Counted from the first letter of the stretch, positions 10,836 to 21,600 are shown. The stretch: DNA of 64,000 nucleotides from Synaphobranchus kaupii (GCA_029718625.1 CM056379.1:60663626-60727625); one strand, 5' to 3'. A program made the numbers and translations. Notes: generated by a model from the sequence alone, not told the origin.

Positions 10836-11481
10836 TTATAGGTGCACTAAGCAGGATTGTTAGCCTTTCTATGGTCCTGTGTTTACAATCAAATAAGTCT
10901 CCTCCTCCATCCTAAACCCCACCCACTCACCTTTGTTGAGGGCAAGAAACACGCTTGAGGCAGCAAAATGCCAAGTGAAGATAAAATAAAACTAACATTT
11001 TTAGCAACATGCATTGTTCTATATGGATGGTAACAGTAATAAAGCAGTGTTATAACAATGAAATGAACACTTTTGAAATTCTCAGCTCCCCTACCACACT
11101 GATCCATCATCTTCCTACTACCGTCTCCGACGAACGCAGTTGTAATTGGGGATTCTATCATTGCAACCTAAATGTTGCCAGTGGTTTTAAAGACTTTAAC
11201 ATGTACTGTTTTCCTGGTGAGAGAGTGGATGACATAAAACATCAAGCTCCCGCTATTTAAAAACACTCAGCTAAAGCTGTAGCCTGTAATCATTCATGCA
11301 GGCACAAATGACACCAGGTTGAGAAAATCGGAAGTGTTAAAGAATGATTTTATTTAATTATATATAACTTATCGAGCATAGCGTCAGTTCAGGCAGGTCA
11401 CGAGAGTGAAACCCGGCCATAGTTAATCAGCTGACAGCTCAGCTGAGTAGTGACTATTCACCCATCAGTCCATTCACATAA

Positions 11482-11506
11482 CAAGGCGGTCTATTTAACC
11501 GCCTTG
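11482..11506. other. Perfect 9-bp stem hairpin
   Basis: CAAGGCGGT (11482-11490) and ACCGCCTTG (11498-11506) are exact complements around a 7-nt loop. No T-run follows on either strand, and the surrounding sequence is not recognisably coding, so no function is claimed. Confidence 0.6.
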
Positions 11507-11551
11507 CCCTACCATGGTGGATCCCCTGTCAGCACACCCGCTGCACACAAA

Positions 11552-11571
11552 CCCCCCCCCCCCCCCCCCCC
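11552..11571. repeat. 20-nt C homopolymer
   Basis: An uninterrupted run of 20 C, followed by CTCC and CACCCC. The minus strand can form G-quadruplex-like structure. The run length may be an assembly estimate. Confidence 0.9.
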
Positions 11572-11919
11572 TCCACCCCAGCTCCATCCTCTTCAGTTTC
11601 CCATTGCGCACATACACCTAGCCTATATCGCTCCTGCATGAATCACTAACATTTTTCGAGTGCCTACTGATTTCTTTTCCTCTCTCCTTCCCGCTTCGGC
11701 ATCCGCCGGAGCGGTAGCTATAGATCAACAAACATCGTTCTCCAGAAGCAGACGGTCAGCTCCAGCTCCATGCATGTACCCAGCTATGATGCACCTGCCG
11801 GGCTTCAATCAGTCTTCCTCACCGGCTCCTTATACATTGACATTTTCATATGTACAGTCTACAAATTTCTATTCCGTAATCAGCATTTAGTAACCGGTGC
11901 CAATCAGCGGCGGATGGAC

Positions 11920-12082
11920 TTCCCCCTCAGAGTCAGGTTCTGCCCAAGGTTTCTTCCTGCTAACAGCAGGGAGTTTTTCCTTGCCACTGTCGCCCTAGGC
12001 ATGCTCTATGGGGTTTCAGGCCCGGTTCCTTGTAAATTGTTGTGATAATGACACTTAAAAGTGCCATTTATATATATATATA
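11920..12082 (+). mobile_element. 3'-end fragment of a GCGCT-type non-LTR/SINE repeat
   Basis: The stretch with GGTTTCTTCCTGCTAACAGC, GGGAGTTTTTCCTTGCCACT and GTTGTGATAATGACACTTAA is the 3' region of a very common fish repeat, ending in a (TA)n tract at 12069-12082. The related minus-strand fragment at 21601-21775 carries the matching GCCAGGAAAAACTCCC-like and AGCGCTTT blocks. Class assignment (LINE 3' end or derived SINE) is inference. Confidence 0.5.
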
Positions 12083-14740
12083 ACTGACTGAATGGAATCT
12101 GTCAAAACCATTCTCAGTGCTGCGGTTCTGTTCTAGCGTAACCCTAATGGGGGTTGTGCAGCTGCCCTCGCCACCATACCCATGCTTGCTCGCGTGGATG
12201 GGCGAGAGGGCTTGGTGAACAGAACCATACCGCCAAACCTAAAATGTATTGTTTCATAATGTCAATAAAGTTATTTGAACAACAGTGGCCTGACTGAAAT
12301 ATAATTTATTTTATATAACTATATCAAACCCATTTGCAAGCTTGGGACCTCAGGCCCACTTCCTGTTTTAAACTATGGCAGTGAGAAATTCTGCCGACTC
12401 AGTTTCCTAAATGTCTGGCTGAAAAAATGGTGCCCTTGTTCAGTATGTATCTAACATAATTCTGAACATTAATTTAGAACTGGGATGTAAAGACGGAATC
12501 AATCGTGTGTGGAATAAGTAACATTAGCAGACCATATCTTGTATATCATAGCTAGCTAATACCCTTGTAAAGTAAATAACTTTTTAATTAAGATATTTAT
12601 ATACAAATATTATTTATTTTCTCAAATACAATGTAATATTAGGCTACATAGTTATTAATTTGATACAAAAGGTACCCAACTATGGCCATCGAGCTTCCTA
12701 GCTGGTTTATCTAGTAACATTACTTACAGGTCCAAAACTCCTCCTTTCAAAACTCCTTGCTTTTCAAACCCTTGCAAAACTTCAGCTGTCGCATTGAGGA
12801 AAGGCAAGTTCTAGGCTAATCTGCTTGTTGTTCTGCTTCGCTGTAGGCTAATTGGCTTCTTCACCTCTGCCACTGCAGTAGCCAGCTGCAATCGCTCTGC
12901 GCTGAAACCTGATCCCACCCCACAGGCACTGTAGCCACACCCACCCCTCCCCACACAGAAAAGAGTGCAATGCACAGAAACGTCCTGAACACATTTTAGA
13001 ATAATAAATAACTGGCAGAGGAGCAAGGTTTCAGCTATTTTTTTTTGCCGGTGCACCATAGATATGACTGAGCATGGTTGTATAATATTTTTATAATATT
13101 TTCTCTGTAAAAATCCTGCATAATGCACCTTTAATTTAACAATAATAGTGTAATGGCAAATGGGTTTTCTAGTCTGTTAGTGGGCTCCACGCTCTGGTCT
13201 GGAATCCAAATGAGTCACTGCTGACTGTGGCTGGCAGACCCACAAGGCACAAGGGTTTCAGTCAGCTTTTCATCGCACACCACAAACCCTGCTGGTCGGC
13301 AGGCACCCGCAAGTCCTCCTGTTCAGCTGCACGTGAAGTGTCTTTCTCAAACTCAAGTCTGTGTGAGCCCAACTTCAAACTGCGGTGTGATAAGGAGTTG
13401 GCATCATGACAGCACATGCTTGTCTGCACTTTACCCGGTGGATAACAGAGATGCAGCAATAAGCACTGATTAATACAATTAGGCATTCCAAACTGAGAGA
13501 AGAGGAGGAAAACCATTCAAATACAATTACAAAACAATAGTGATATACAACTTCAGTGTCATTTCTCAGTTCCCACAAATTCTGTTAGATGCTTTTTTGA
13601 CAGGCGGTTTTTTTTTTTACAGGGCCCAGAGATTTTAGGAATGAATGGGATCTCACTTCTAATTTAAATTCTAAATGTATTGGCTCTATCAAATGTGCAG
13701 ACAGATACCCCACACTGCTCCAAGATCTTTTAACAACAATCATATTGAAATAGGCTTGCACTATATTTGCTGAGAATGTCCAATAAAGTTCAAAAATATA
13801 CTTTACAGTTCATACAACATACTTCACTGATTTCTGAAGAAAGTTTTCTTCTGCAGAAAATATAATTAGGATAGACACAGATTGAAAAAGGCAATACTAT
13901 GCTTCAGTTAAAATGATTAATTTCATTAAAATGAACTTCAAATTAAATTCACTGTCATTAAACAGGGCATAAAGAGGTACAGTGACTGGTAACTAATCTT
14001 GAAAACTTGGTTGACTTTTGATCGATCACACCATTCAAATTATGCAAAACAGCAGTTTGAATTGACCGACAATGAAACAGTATTTAAAAAATGCAGTTGT
14101 ACATGGTCCATCTATTACCCATCATTTTATTAATATACTGTATGTATAGAAATGCATGCATTCATAAAAATAAAAATATGAAGTGCCAATGCTTATCACT
14201 GTTTTCAAGAAGAACAAACACATTTATTTTTTTAAGCCAGGATTGCAGTGATAAAATAGGATATTGAAAAACTCATCACTACTGTTCTAATGTCATAAAA
14301 ATAACATACAAATGCACCTTCTTGCCTGCAGGCAGAAATCATTTGGTAATAAGTCATGTGATGGCATCAAGACCCTCCGTACCATAGTCTTCGTACCAAC
14401 AGCACCCACCCATTACTTCCACTCCCCCTGATCCCATTGATTCAGCTATTCAGGAGAAATCTCAACAGTAGCCTTTATCAGATATCAATTGTGTCCATGG
14501 TCGTTTCAAGCTTGGTTGAACATGCTCTCATTTCATGTGCACTTTGTTGTTGACAGGCACAAGTGGCAATGACACAATTCACTATTCCTATAACACACAG
14601 TATTCTTATAAAATGTAGCTTAATTACAGTGAAAAATTATACAGTGGGTAACCATTTCTAGCATAAAAGGTTCAGTACTATTTATGAGCACACAAAAGCA
14701 TGTGCATGTAGTCCACGCATAAGTAGTATCCATAACACTG
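12083..14740. other. No gene recognised
   Basis: Includes the right-hand GGTGCAC end near 13134. The rest is AT-rich and unremarkable. Overlapping open frames on the minus strand around 12811-13128 and 13262-13578 have no motif or splice evidence. Confidence 0.4.
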
Positions 14741-15062
14741 TACGTATGTATGTACGTACGTACGTACGTACGTACGTACGTACGTACGTACGTACAGTAT
14801 GTATGCATGTATGTATGTGTGTATGTATGTACAGTATGTATGCATGTATGTATGTGTGTATGTACGTATGTACAGTATGTATGCATGTATGTATGTGTGT
14901 ATGTATATACGTACAGTATGTATGCATGTATGTACGTATGTATGTACATACAGTATGTATGCATGTATGTGTGTATGTATGTACAGTAGGCTATGTATGC
15001 ATGTATGTGTGCATGTACGTACAGTATGTATGCATGTATGTATGTGTGTGTGTATGTATGTA
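14741..15062. repeat. (TACG/TATG)n array with ~33-41-bp higher-order period
   Basis: Begins as a run of TACG, then becomes eight cycles that each start with CAGTATG (positions 14795, 14832, 14873, 14914, 14951, 14984, 15022 and the final CAGTTG at 15063). Cycle lengths are 37, 41, 41, 37, 33, 38 and 41 bp. Because the 4-bp unit lacks stops, long open frames exist on both strands; they are artefacts. The array ends exactly at the TA preceding the Sleeping Beauty-like terminal repeat. Confidence 0.93.
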
Positions 15063-15371
15063 CAGTTGAAGTCGGAAGTTTACATACACTTAGGTTGAAG
15101 TCATTAAAACTCATTTTTAACCACTCCACAGATTTCATGTTAGCAAACTATAGTGTTGGCAAGTCAGTTAGGACATCTACTTTGTGCATGACACAAGTTA
15201 TTTTTCCAACAACTGTTTACAGATTATTTCACTTTTAATTCACTATATCACAATTCCAGTGGGTCAGAAGTTTACATACACTAAGTTGACTGTGCCTTTC
15301 AATTTTTAATATTTGGTTGCATATCCTTTGCATGTCATGACTTCCTGATGTCTGTGACCCAACAACACCAA
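15061..15371 (+). mobile_element. Sleeping Beauty-like left terminal repeat joined to another Tc1 family
   Basis: After a TA, the sequence has the two direct repeats typical of Sleeping Beauty/Tss-type IR/DR ends: the outer with GTCGGAAGTTTACATACACT (15063-15094) and the inner with GTCAGAAGTTTACATACACT (15257-15286), about 165 bp apart. Near 15297 it changes to TTTAATATTTGGTTGCATAT, the subterminal region of a different Tc1 family seen intact at 49216-49512. No transposase follows, because a Harbinger-like element starts at 15372. Identification of the IR/DR type is from established knowledge; the junction is seen directly. Confidence 0.85.
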
Positions 15372-15545
15372 GGGCCCTATCTTACACCCGGCGCAAAGCG
15401 GCGCTAACGCAAACGCAAGTGTCTTTGCTATCTTACACCCGGCGCTAGGTCCATAATAACGCCTAACGCTTACGCCGTCAAACTAGCATTGCGCCATTAA
15501 CTAGTCTTGCGACATCATTAGTGAACTGGGCGTGTTGGTCTTAAG

Positions 15546-15965
15546 ATGAGGAGTGGCCAGGATTGTTTTTGGCGTATTGCTATCTTGAGCCAGCAGAAAG
15601 CGCTTGCGCTAGAACCACCACAAACCTGGTCTAAAGTCATGTCGCAGTTGTTTACATGCTATTTTAACGGCGCATATAAGTGCGTCTACATAGGCGTGTG
15701 CACAACGCGCATACCCTCCTGTCTGTTACACACAGGGGCGTGCACAGGCATGACTAAAATATCTAGATCACAATGTGAAATATTATTATTGTGTAGGCTA
15801 TATCAAAAATGCATAATAATAAAAGGTTCCATAGGTCCACAGGCACATACCTTTCCCTCAGCGAAGGGAAACAATGCCACATTACATTGCTCTCAGCCCA
15901 CTCCATCAACATCCAGGCGATGTGCGATGGTACGGGACAATGGCTATCCATTAAAAAGGAGCTGA
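15546..15965 (+). CDS. Uncharacterised 139-codon open frame in Harbinger-like copy 1
   Basis: A 139-codon frame starting ATGAGGAGTGGC. The other copy of the element (60197-60652, minus) keeps a 151-codon frame with most residues identical, including the LALEPPQTWSKVMSQL block. Two length differences between the copies (6 and about 12 bp) are multiples of three; a +1 shift then separates the C-terminal ends. I recognise no transposase or DNA-binding motif, and high identity of recent copies alone could keep the frame open. Whether it is translated is unknown. Confidence 0.25.
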   Translation: MRSGQDCFWRIAILSQQKALALEPPQTWSKVMSQLFTCYFNGAYKCVYIGVCTTRIPSCLLHTGACTGMTKISRSQCEILLLCRLYQKCIIIKGSIGPQAHTFPSAKGNNATLHCSQPTPSTSRRCAMVRDNGYPLKRS

Positions 15966-16122
15966 TAACACCTATAGCTATCAAGCCTAATGCACGAATT
16001 GTCTTTGCACCTAATGCGTGAATTGTCATTCAATGGAAAACTCGCGCACGGCAATAGACGGACATTTAAGTTCTGAAAATGCGCTTCAGATGTCATTACA
16101 ATACAGCTCTGTTTATCTATGA

Positions 16123-16207
16123 ATACACTTAGGTTGAAGTCATTAAAACTCATTTTTAACCACTCCACAGATTTCATGTTAGCAAACTATAGTGTTGGCA
16201 AGTCAGT
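16123..16207 (+). mobile_element. Exact 85-bp copy of Tc1 terminal-repeat sequence
   Basis: Reads identically to 15084-15168 from ATACACTTAGG to GGCAAGTCAGT, over 85 bp by base-by-base reading. In the other copy of this Harbinger-like element the corresponding place (about 60080-60145) has unrelated sequence, so the segment was gained, replacing about 35 bp. It has no target duplication of its own. See the finding on its origin. Confidence 0.85.
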
Positions 16208-17523
16208 AAGTAAATAGAATGGTTTGTGACTGAAAAAAGTTCAAAACCTTGTCCAGTGAATATTGCATTTATTGTTTTTCAAATAGCCTAGGCTACAGCG
16301 AATTCACTGTGCATAAGGTTTTTTTCGATAGCCTATGGTTAAAAAACGGAGATGTCACCATGTTAACTGAATTATAACCTTAGCTATTCTTCGTCCTTCA
16401 TATTTTTTTAATTACAGTGACAAGGTTTCCATACCCTCAGTTTATTAAAACCCCGCTGATTTCACCTGATATTCCATAACTGAACAAAAGATTTTAAAGA
16501 GAACTAAGCGTCTAATTAGAAACGAAAACAAATTTGCAGCACATTACAATTAATTCACAATTACTTTTAATACCATTATCTGCATGTGTGCTTTACAGGA
16601 GCAGGTCTGTTTCCCCTGCTGTAACTCGCACTTTTAACGGTCTTCCTGGGAAAGTGGATTGTTTTAAAGCATTTCGCTACCAGTAAAACAGGTTGGTCAC
16701 ATTTCCATAAGCAGGACATTATAAAACAAGGGGAAATATGCGTGAACCTATGGGTTGCCAACCTGACAGCTTTATTGCATTTGTTGTCATCATTAAGGCA
16801 AAATAACGTTATTTATTTTATTAATCAAAATTAGAATGCAGGTAATGAACTTCGGATGAAGCTTGACCATGAGTTCATTGCTTCATTGCATAATCAAACG
16901 AAATTCGTTAAACAAGCAGGCTAATTTGGCGTTTTCTATGGTGAGACGGAAGACATTGGTAGCTTATTCTCAGCTGTTGCAGGTGCCTTTAACTAAATTT
17001 AACTGCATATATTTTGTAAAATAACAGCACTGTCGGGAATTACCGGGAACTCATAATGCTTTGTCCGAATGATATGTATCATAGGCTACTATTGATCCAT
17101 ATAGCCTATTCCTTGATCGCACTAAACACGCACAAGCATGTCTGTTTCGCCATCATATAAGCAATCCGCCAAGGTGGAAAAGCAGGCTTTTAAAGGGAAT
17201 GGGATATGACATTTTGATTGGTTTATTGCATGTCACGCCCAAGACGCACCTATAATTAATGAAGAGACTAGGTTCAGCCCACTTGCACGCTGCGCCGTGC
17301 TTAGCGCCCAAAAAACACGCCTTTAAAATAGCAAAAGTGGACTTGGACACGCCCTAAATTGACTTTACGCCATGCGCTTAGACTAAGCGCCAAGATCGCC
17401 AAGATAGAGCCCATGGTAGTTAAAGGACGTGAACGCAAGGCGTTATTATGAAACATGCGCCGGGTGTAAGATAGCAAAGACACTTGCGTTTGGGTTAGCG
17501 CCGGGTGTAAGATAGGGCCCCAA

Positions 17524-17830
17524 GAGTCTTTTGATGTTGTTGGGTCACAGACATCAGGAAGTCATGGCATGCAAAGGATATGCTACCAAATATTTATTCT
17601 ACATTATGTTAAACGGTCCAATATCTTTTGATGCCCGAAATTGGGGGGGACTATGTACGAAAGGCTCTATAATTTCTAAACGGTTCATCCGATATGGATG
17701 AAAATACCCTCAAATTAAAGCTGACAGTCTGCACTTCAACTTCCTTGTCATTGTATCCTTTCAAACTCAAAGTACAGAACCAAAATAACAAAGACATGTG
17801 TCACTGTCCAATGAATTATGGTGCTCACTG
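17524..17830 (-). mobile_element. Tc1-like half-element (CACCATAATTCATTGGACA family)
   Basis: The minus strand reads from a terminal CAGTGAGCACCATAATTCAT (outer end at 17830, followed by TA at 17831-17832) through TTTGAGTTTGAAAGGATACA and CATCCATATCGGATGAACCG to the subterminal block TGCATGCCATGACTTCCTGA near 17560. The same order is at 49216-49512. The inner part (17530-17610) is the inverse of 15305-15371, so the flanks of the Harbinger-like element form an inverted repeat. No transposase. Confidence 0.75.
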
Positions 17831-18220
17831 TATGTATATGTGTTTGTTCATGGCAGATGGTATGTCATCTGTGCTTCATTAGTGCTTCAGCATGTCACAG
17901 TGAGAGGCAAAAAGATATTAAACGAGAGACGTAGCGGCACTTTTCAAAGACGGAAGCTGGCAATTTGCAAACTGATAAATATTTTTTGTACATTTCAATA
18001 ATTTAGCAATTGCCCAGGAGGAGAGGCAGGCTATTGAGATACAACAGGAACAGAAGTATTTTCATATAGAAGTATTTCCCATGCTTGATTGCTTTGTATT
18101 CTCACTTAGTATCTTTTTCCACTCGCTGGAATGCAACCAGGCTAAAAACAAAAGGGTCCTTGCTTTTTCACCCACCCCACAATTTAAATTTATTTTTAAA
18201 GATCAATCTTTAAACATTAA
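17831..18220. other. No gene recognised
   Basis: AT-rich sequence between two elements; nothing further that I can support. Confidence 0.45.
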
Positions 18221-19042
18221 GGGCTCTATTTTAATAAACCAAACGCAATGGTGAACACAAGAGTAAGCGTTTGGCGGTATCGCTCTGAGGGCGTGTCGGC
18301 GAGAAATTTGGTAATTTCATGATGGCAATCTTGGCGCACCTGATGGCGGTATTGCTAAAAGGCTGGGTTTAAATGTCCAAGGTGTGTCTCTATGGTAGCC
18401 AATCAAATTGTTGTTCTCATGGTTTAAAAAAAAGCCAGTTGGAACGCAATCGCTCCATGCAGTTTCATAATGAGCCACCCAAACGCACTGGACCGTCAAC
18501 GACAAGAGCGATTTTCCGCACAGGAATCAGACATACTTGCAACAGAAGTACAGGCTAGGACTGTAGTAATTTATGGATCACAATCCACACCACCTCGTCT
18601 CCCAGAAGTTCGGTCCTGTTTTATTCTAATAGTTTAAATTAAAATTAATTAATAATAGTTATAGGCTATTTGTTCATTAAATGGAAGTGTAATGTTGGCA
18701 TCACCTATAGACACTACATAGAACTACATGACTAATAAGTTGTCAAATTGCAGAGTCTATTTCGTTGCCGCTAAGAGGTGGTTCCAGCTGATCATAACGC
18801 AATGGGTTTTCGTTGGTTCAAATTGTCACTGCGCCAAAAGTATTTTAGAACACACCCCAGACAGCGCCACCCATCCCACTGCAGCGCAAGCGAAAGGATG
18901 TTATGTTGAGAATTTGTTGATCCTAGCGGCATTGCTGAGAAACGCCATAGCGCCAGTTTTAAGACGTTGATGCTGTCAACAAGCTTGCGTTTGACTATAC
19001 CGTCCCCTTGCGCTGGTTTGCGCCGGTTTGAAAATAGAGCCC
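18221..19042. mobile_element. PIF/Harbinger-like non-autonomous element (822 bp)
   Basis: Ends GGGCTCTATTTTAATAAACC and (inverted) GGGCTCTATTTTCAAACCGG, flanked by TAA at 18218-18220 and 19043-19045. A 3-bp TAA target and GGGC ends fit PIF/Harbinger. The interior is rich in GCG/CGC motifs and lacks a recognisable transposase. Its ends are related to, but distinct from, those of the 15372-17520 element. Confidence 0.8.
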
Positions 19043-19045
19043 TAA

Positions 19046-20277
19046 ATATATATATTTGTCCCTCTAGTTCCAAGGCAGATGTTACTGTATGTAATATCAC
19101 ATCTGAGCAAACTGAGAATTTCAGTTTCTCAGAGCACTGTGAGAACTTAAGCAGAAGACCATTACATTTTTTTTTAAATTCCATTAAATTGGGAACATAA
19201 TACTCAATTTATTTTGTTAACTTTACTTAAGTCTCTTTTTGGGGTTTTAATTCATTCTTGCAAAAATATATCCCCAATTTATTACTTTTTGCTTTCAAGC
19301 AAGTCAAAAAATGTGTAATGTGGACAAACGACTAAAACGTAATTACATAAATACATGAATAAAGTTGCAAATGTAATATAATTGTATTTTTGACCTTGAC
19401 AAAACTCATTTTCTTCTGTGGTGACTTTTTTAAATGCTAATTTCGCTTGTGGAATATGTTGGGAAAGATGGTTTCTTTATTGGCCACCCTGAATGAGATT
19501 TGTTGATCAGATTTCTGGATGCTATTTAATTAAATACATTATAAAGTAATTTTATGATGAATTGACTCATGTCAGATTATTAATTGCTGAATTTAGCTCT
19601 ATCCTACTCAAAATAAATTAACTGTACATTTAGCATATACAGTAAAACAGAATATGTTTGGCTGTTTAATATTACTGTCATTTCTCTGCGCTCTGTAACA
19701 TGCAGCTTTTTGTATTCTCTCGATGACCTGCTGGACTGTATAATGTGAAAACACTGATCCATTTTGACGAGCGTGAATCTGTAATACATTCAGTTATGAG
19801 CAGAACAAGAACATGTTCTCCTTTCAGGCGCCAGAAACAGCAGGTGAGGGTGATGGCCCTTGTGCTTTTAAAGAGGAAAGACACCTCTATGCTCAGTGTG
19901 GCGGCAGGCCAGATCTGTAACCGATGGCACCTTTCACCTTGACGCTAGTGTTGATGAAACACAAGATCTTGGCAGCATGTGCTGGAGCTCTTGCATGACG
20001 ATGACTGGGTTGCAGGGGTCTGCATATCAGCCCTTCCTGAACGCATTATATCTTCAGACTATAAGACTGCATCAGACAGGTCTGCTAAAAACAATGTGAA
20101 GAAGATGGCGACTGTCCACGAGAACCTGCAACACTGACCGCTCAATGCCTGAGGCCAAAGGAGGATACTTATTTCACTTACACATATTGCCTGATTTTGC
20201 ACACATTCCCAGTTTCTAAAGAGCTTTCATCATTTTTAATGTTTAAAAAATGTAATCTAACCCATAACTCTCTATAG
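19046..20277. other. No gene recognised
   Basis: AT-rich, apparently unique sequence. Open frames at 19678-19884 (minus) and 19745-19942 show no motif. The right edge (about 20262-20278) is one arm of the hairpin into which the next element inserted. Confidence 0.4.
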
Positions 20278-20285
20278 GTGTAAGT

Positions 20286-20630
20286 CAGTGGAGGCTCCTT
20301 CAGGTAGGCAAAATAAAATCTGCCTCCTCAAAATAAAAAATATATTTTAAAGAATTAAGTGTAATCTTATCAGAATTAAGTGTAATCAATCAAATTAATA
20401 AAACAAATACAAATATAAACATGTGAGAGAAAGGGGATCATTATTCTGCATATTCTTAGTTGTAAATTGCGGCAGAAACAGTGACTTCTATCTGCCGAAA
20501 AGGGAAATAGCGTAAACAGCTAGTCGTCCATTATAGGTACGTGTCAAAGACCAGAGGCTCCTGTTTTTCTTTTTTTTTCTATTTAACGTCACCCTTCCTC
20601 CTCATTTTCTTAACCCACAAACTGCCACTG
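20286..20630. mobile_element. hAT-like non-autonomous element (345 bp)
   Basis: Ends CAGTGGAGGCTCC and (inverted) CAGTGGCAGTTTG, flanked by an exact 8-bp target duplication GTGTAAGT at 20278-20285 and 20631-20638. An 8-bp duplication and CAGTGG ends are typical of hAT elements. No transposase frame. The exact duplication indicates a fairly recent insertion. Confidence 0.88.
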
Positions 20631-20812
20631 GTGTAAGTCCTATGGAGTTATCAGTATTATACAACATGCGGTGAGTGCTAGAGTGAAGAAATAGCAGGCA
20701 AGTTCACCTCTAGTACAGTCTGCCAACTGAGAGTCAAAAAGGAGATCACCGCACATCTGTTAAATAGCACGCTGATCCAATGATTCTCAGAAACGGAATG
20801 GTAACCTGAGAT

Positions 20813-21021
20813 GAAGGAATAAGTCTGGAGCTCACGGATATTCATCTTTAGTGCAAACAAACTGCAAACAAGACTAATGTTTCAATAACAAACCTGTCTT
20901 CCTCAAAGAAAAATCAACAAATTTTGACTCTGATGACGACACGGTTGCTGTCGAAACGTTAGTCTCGTTTGCAGTTTTTTCACAATAAAGCTGAATATCC
21001 GTGAGCTCCAGACTTATTCCT
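20813..21021. mobile_element. Penelope-like inverted terminal segment
   Basis: A ~70-bp block (20813-20885: GGAATAAGTCTGGAGCTCAC, GGATATTCA, AAACTGCAAAC, AGACTAATGTTTC) is repeated in inverse order at 20953-21021. The right arm contains CGAAACGTTAGTCTCGTTTG and AATAAAG. Similar ends occur in fish Penelope-like retroelements, whose pseudo-LTRs often carry hammerhead ribozymes. The spacer contains CTGATGA...GAAA (20930-20956). The family assignment is inference; I see no reverse transcriptase. Confidence 0.5.
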
Positions 21022-21600
21022 TTAACTGTGGATTAACTGTGGTTTTTCAGTCCCAACTGCCATAGCTCTCCCTAAAAGGGGAGAACATGAAAGATTAAAA
21101 ACAAAACAGATAAGAAGTTAATTAACTGGACAGATTGAAATGTTTACTATGACTGCAAGTCATTTTTTTTTTTTTACCACAGTCATTAATGAGATTCTCT
21201 ACATTGCCCAAGTAAATGCGAATACATTAGATTTGACAGTGATAACATCTAATGAATTATGGTCTAAAATTTACTTTGAGAAAATGCCATTAGACTCCAC
21301 AGTCAAAAGTCTATCTCCAACAGAGCACAGTCGCCCACTCGATTGGGCAGAGGACGCCATTTTCCATTCAAAATGTGTCAAAGAAAGATGTAGCAGGGAC
21401 TGGAAAAGAACTGCATTCAGGAAAAAAATAAGGAAGGTGAGCAGCACTACTTCTCAGCACAGTGAATAAATCAGGCTGGGTCGGCACTGCAGTTTTTGAC
21501 CTTTGAGAACTTGCATACTGGATGCTATGGAAAAAGCTGGCATTTCACCAGGTGTCAGGGAGCACCCCAAGGAACAACAGATAGGGCTAAAGTTCCAAAC
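21022..21600. other. No gene recognised
   Basis: AT-rich sequence. An open frame at 21140-21469 (109 codons) has no recognisable motif. Confidence 0.4.

Larger units (their letters stand above)
10836..13134. mobile_element. Two inward-facing GGTGCAC-type element ends
   Basis: At 10836 the plus strand reads TTATAGGTGCACTAAGCAGG, and at 13134 the minus strand reads TTAAATTAAAGGTGCATTATGC. Both resemble the ends of a fish repeat beginning TTAAAGGTGCACTATGCAGG. They may bound one 2.3-kb element or be two separate copies; I cannot tell. A TTAA at 13131-13134 would fit a piggyBac-type target, but the left side reads TTATA. The span also contains a hairpin, a C run and a LINE tail listed separately. 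Confidence 0.3.
15372..17520 (+). mobile_element. PIF/Harbinger-like element, copy 1 (2149 bp)
   Basis: Ends are GGGCCCTATCTTACACCCGG and its inverse, flanked by CAA at 15369-15371 and 17521-17523, a 3-bp target duplication as in PIF/Harbinger. Subterminal GCTATCTTACACCCGGCGC repeats occur at both ends. An inner boundary at about 17407-17415 carries the alternative end AGGGCTCTATCTTGGCG in reverse, suggesting that the right end gained an extra ~105-bp terminal block. No Harbinger transposase or Myb-like domain is recognisable. It contains an 85-bp insert of Tc1 sequence at 16123-16207. Copy 2 lies at 57388-60816 in the opposite orientation. Confidence 0.8.

Noticed and set aside
14620..15138. 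172-codon minus-strand open frame, and several on the plus strand, across the TACG/TATG array
   Set aside because: The 4-bp repeat contains no stop in several frames, so long frames of HTY/VYVC repeats are unavoidable.
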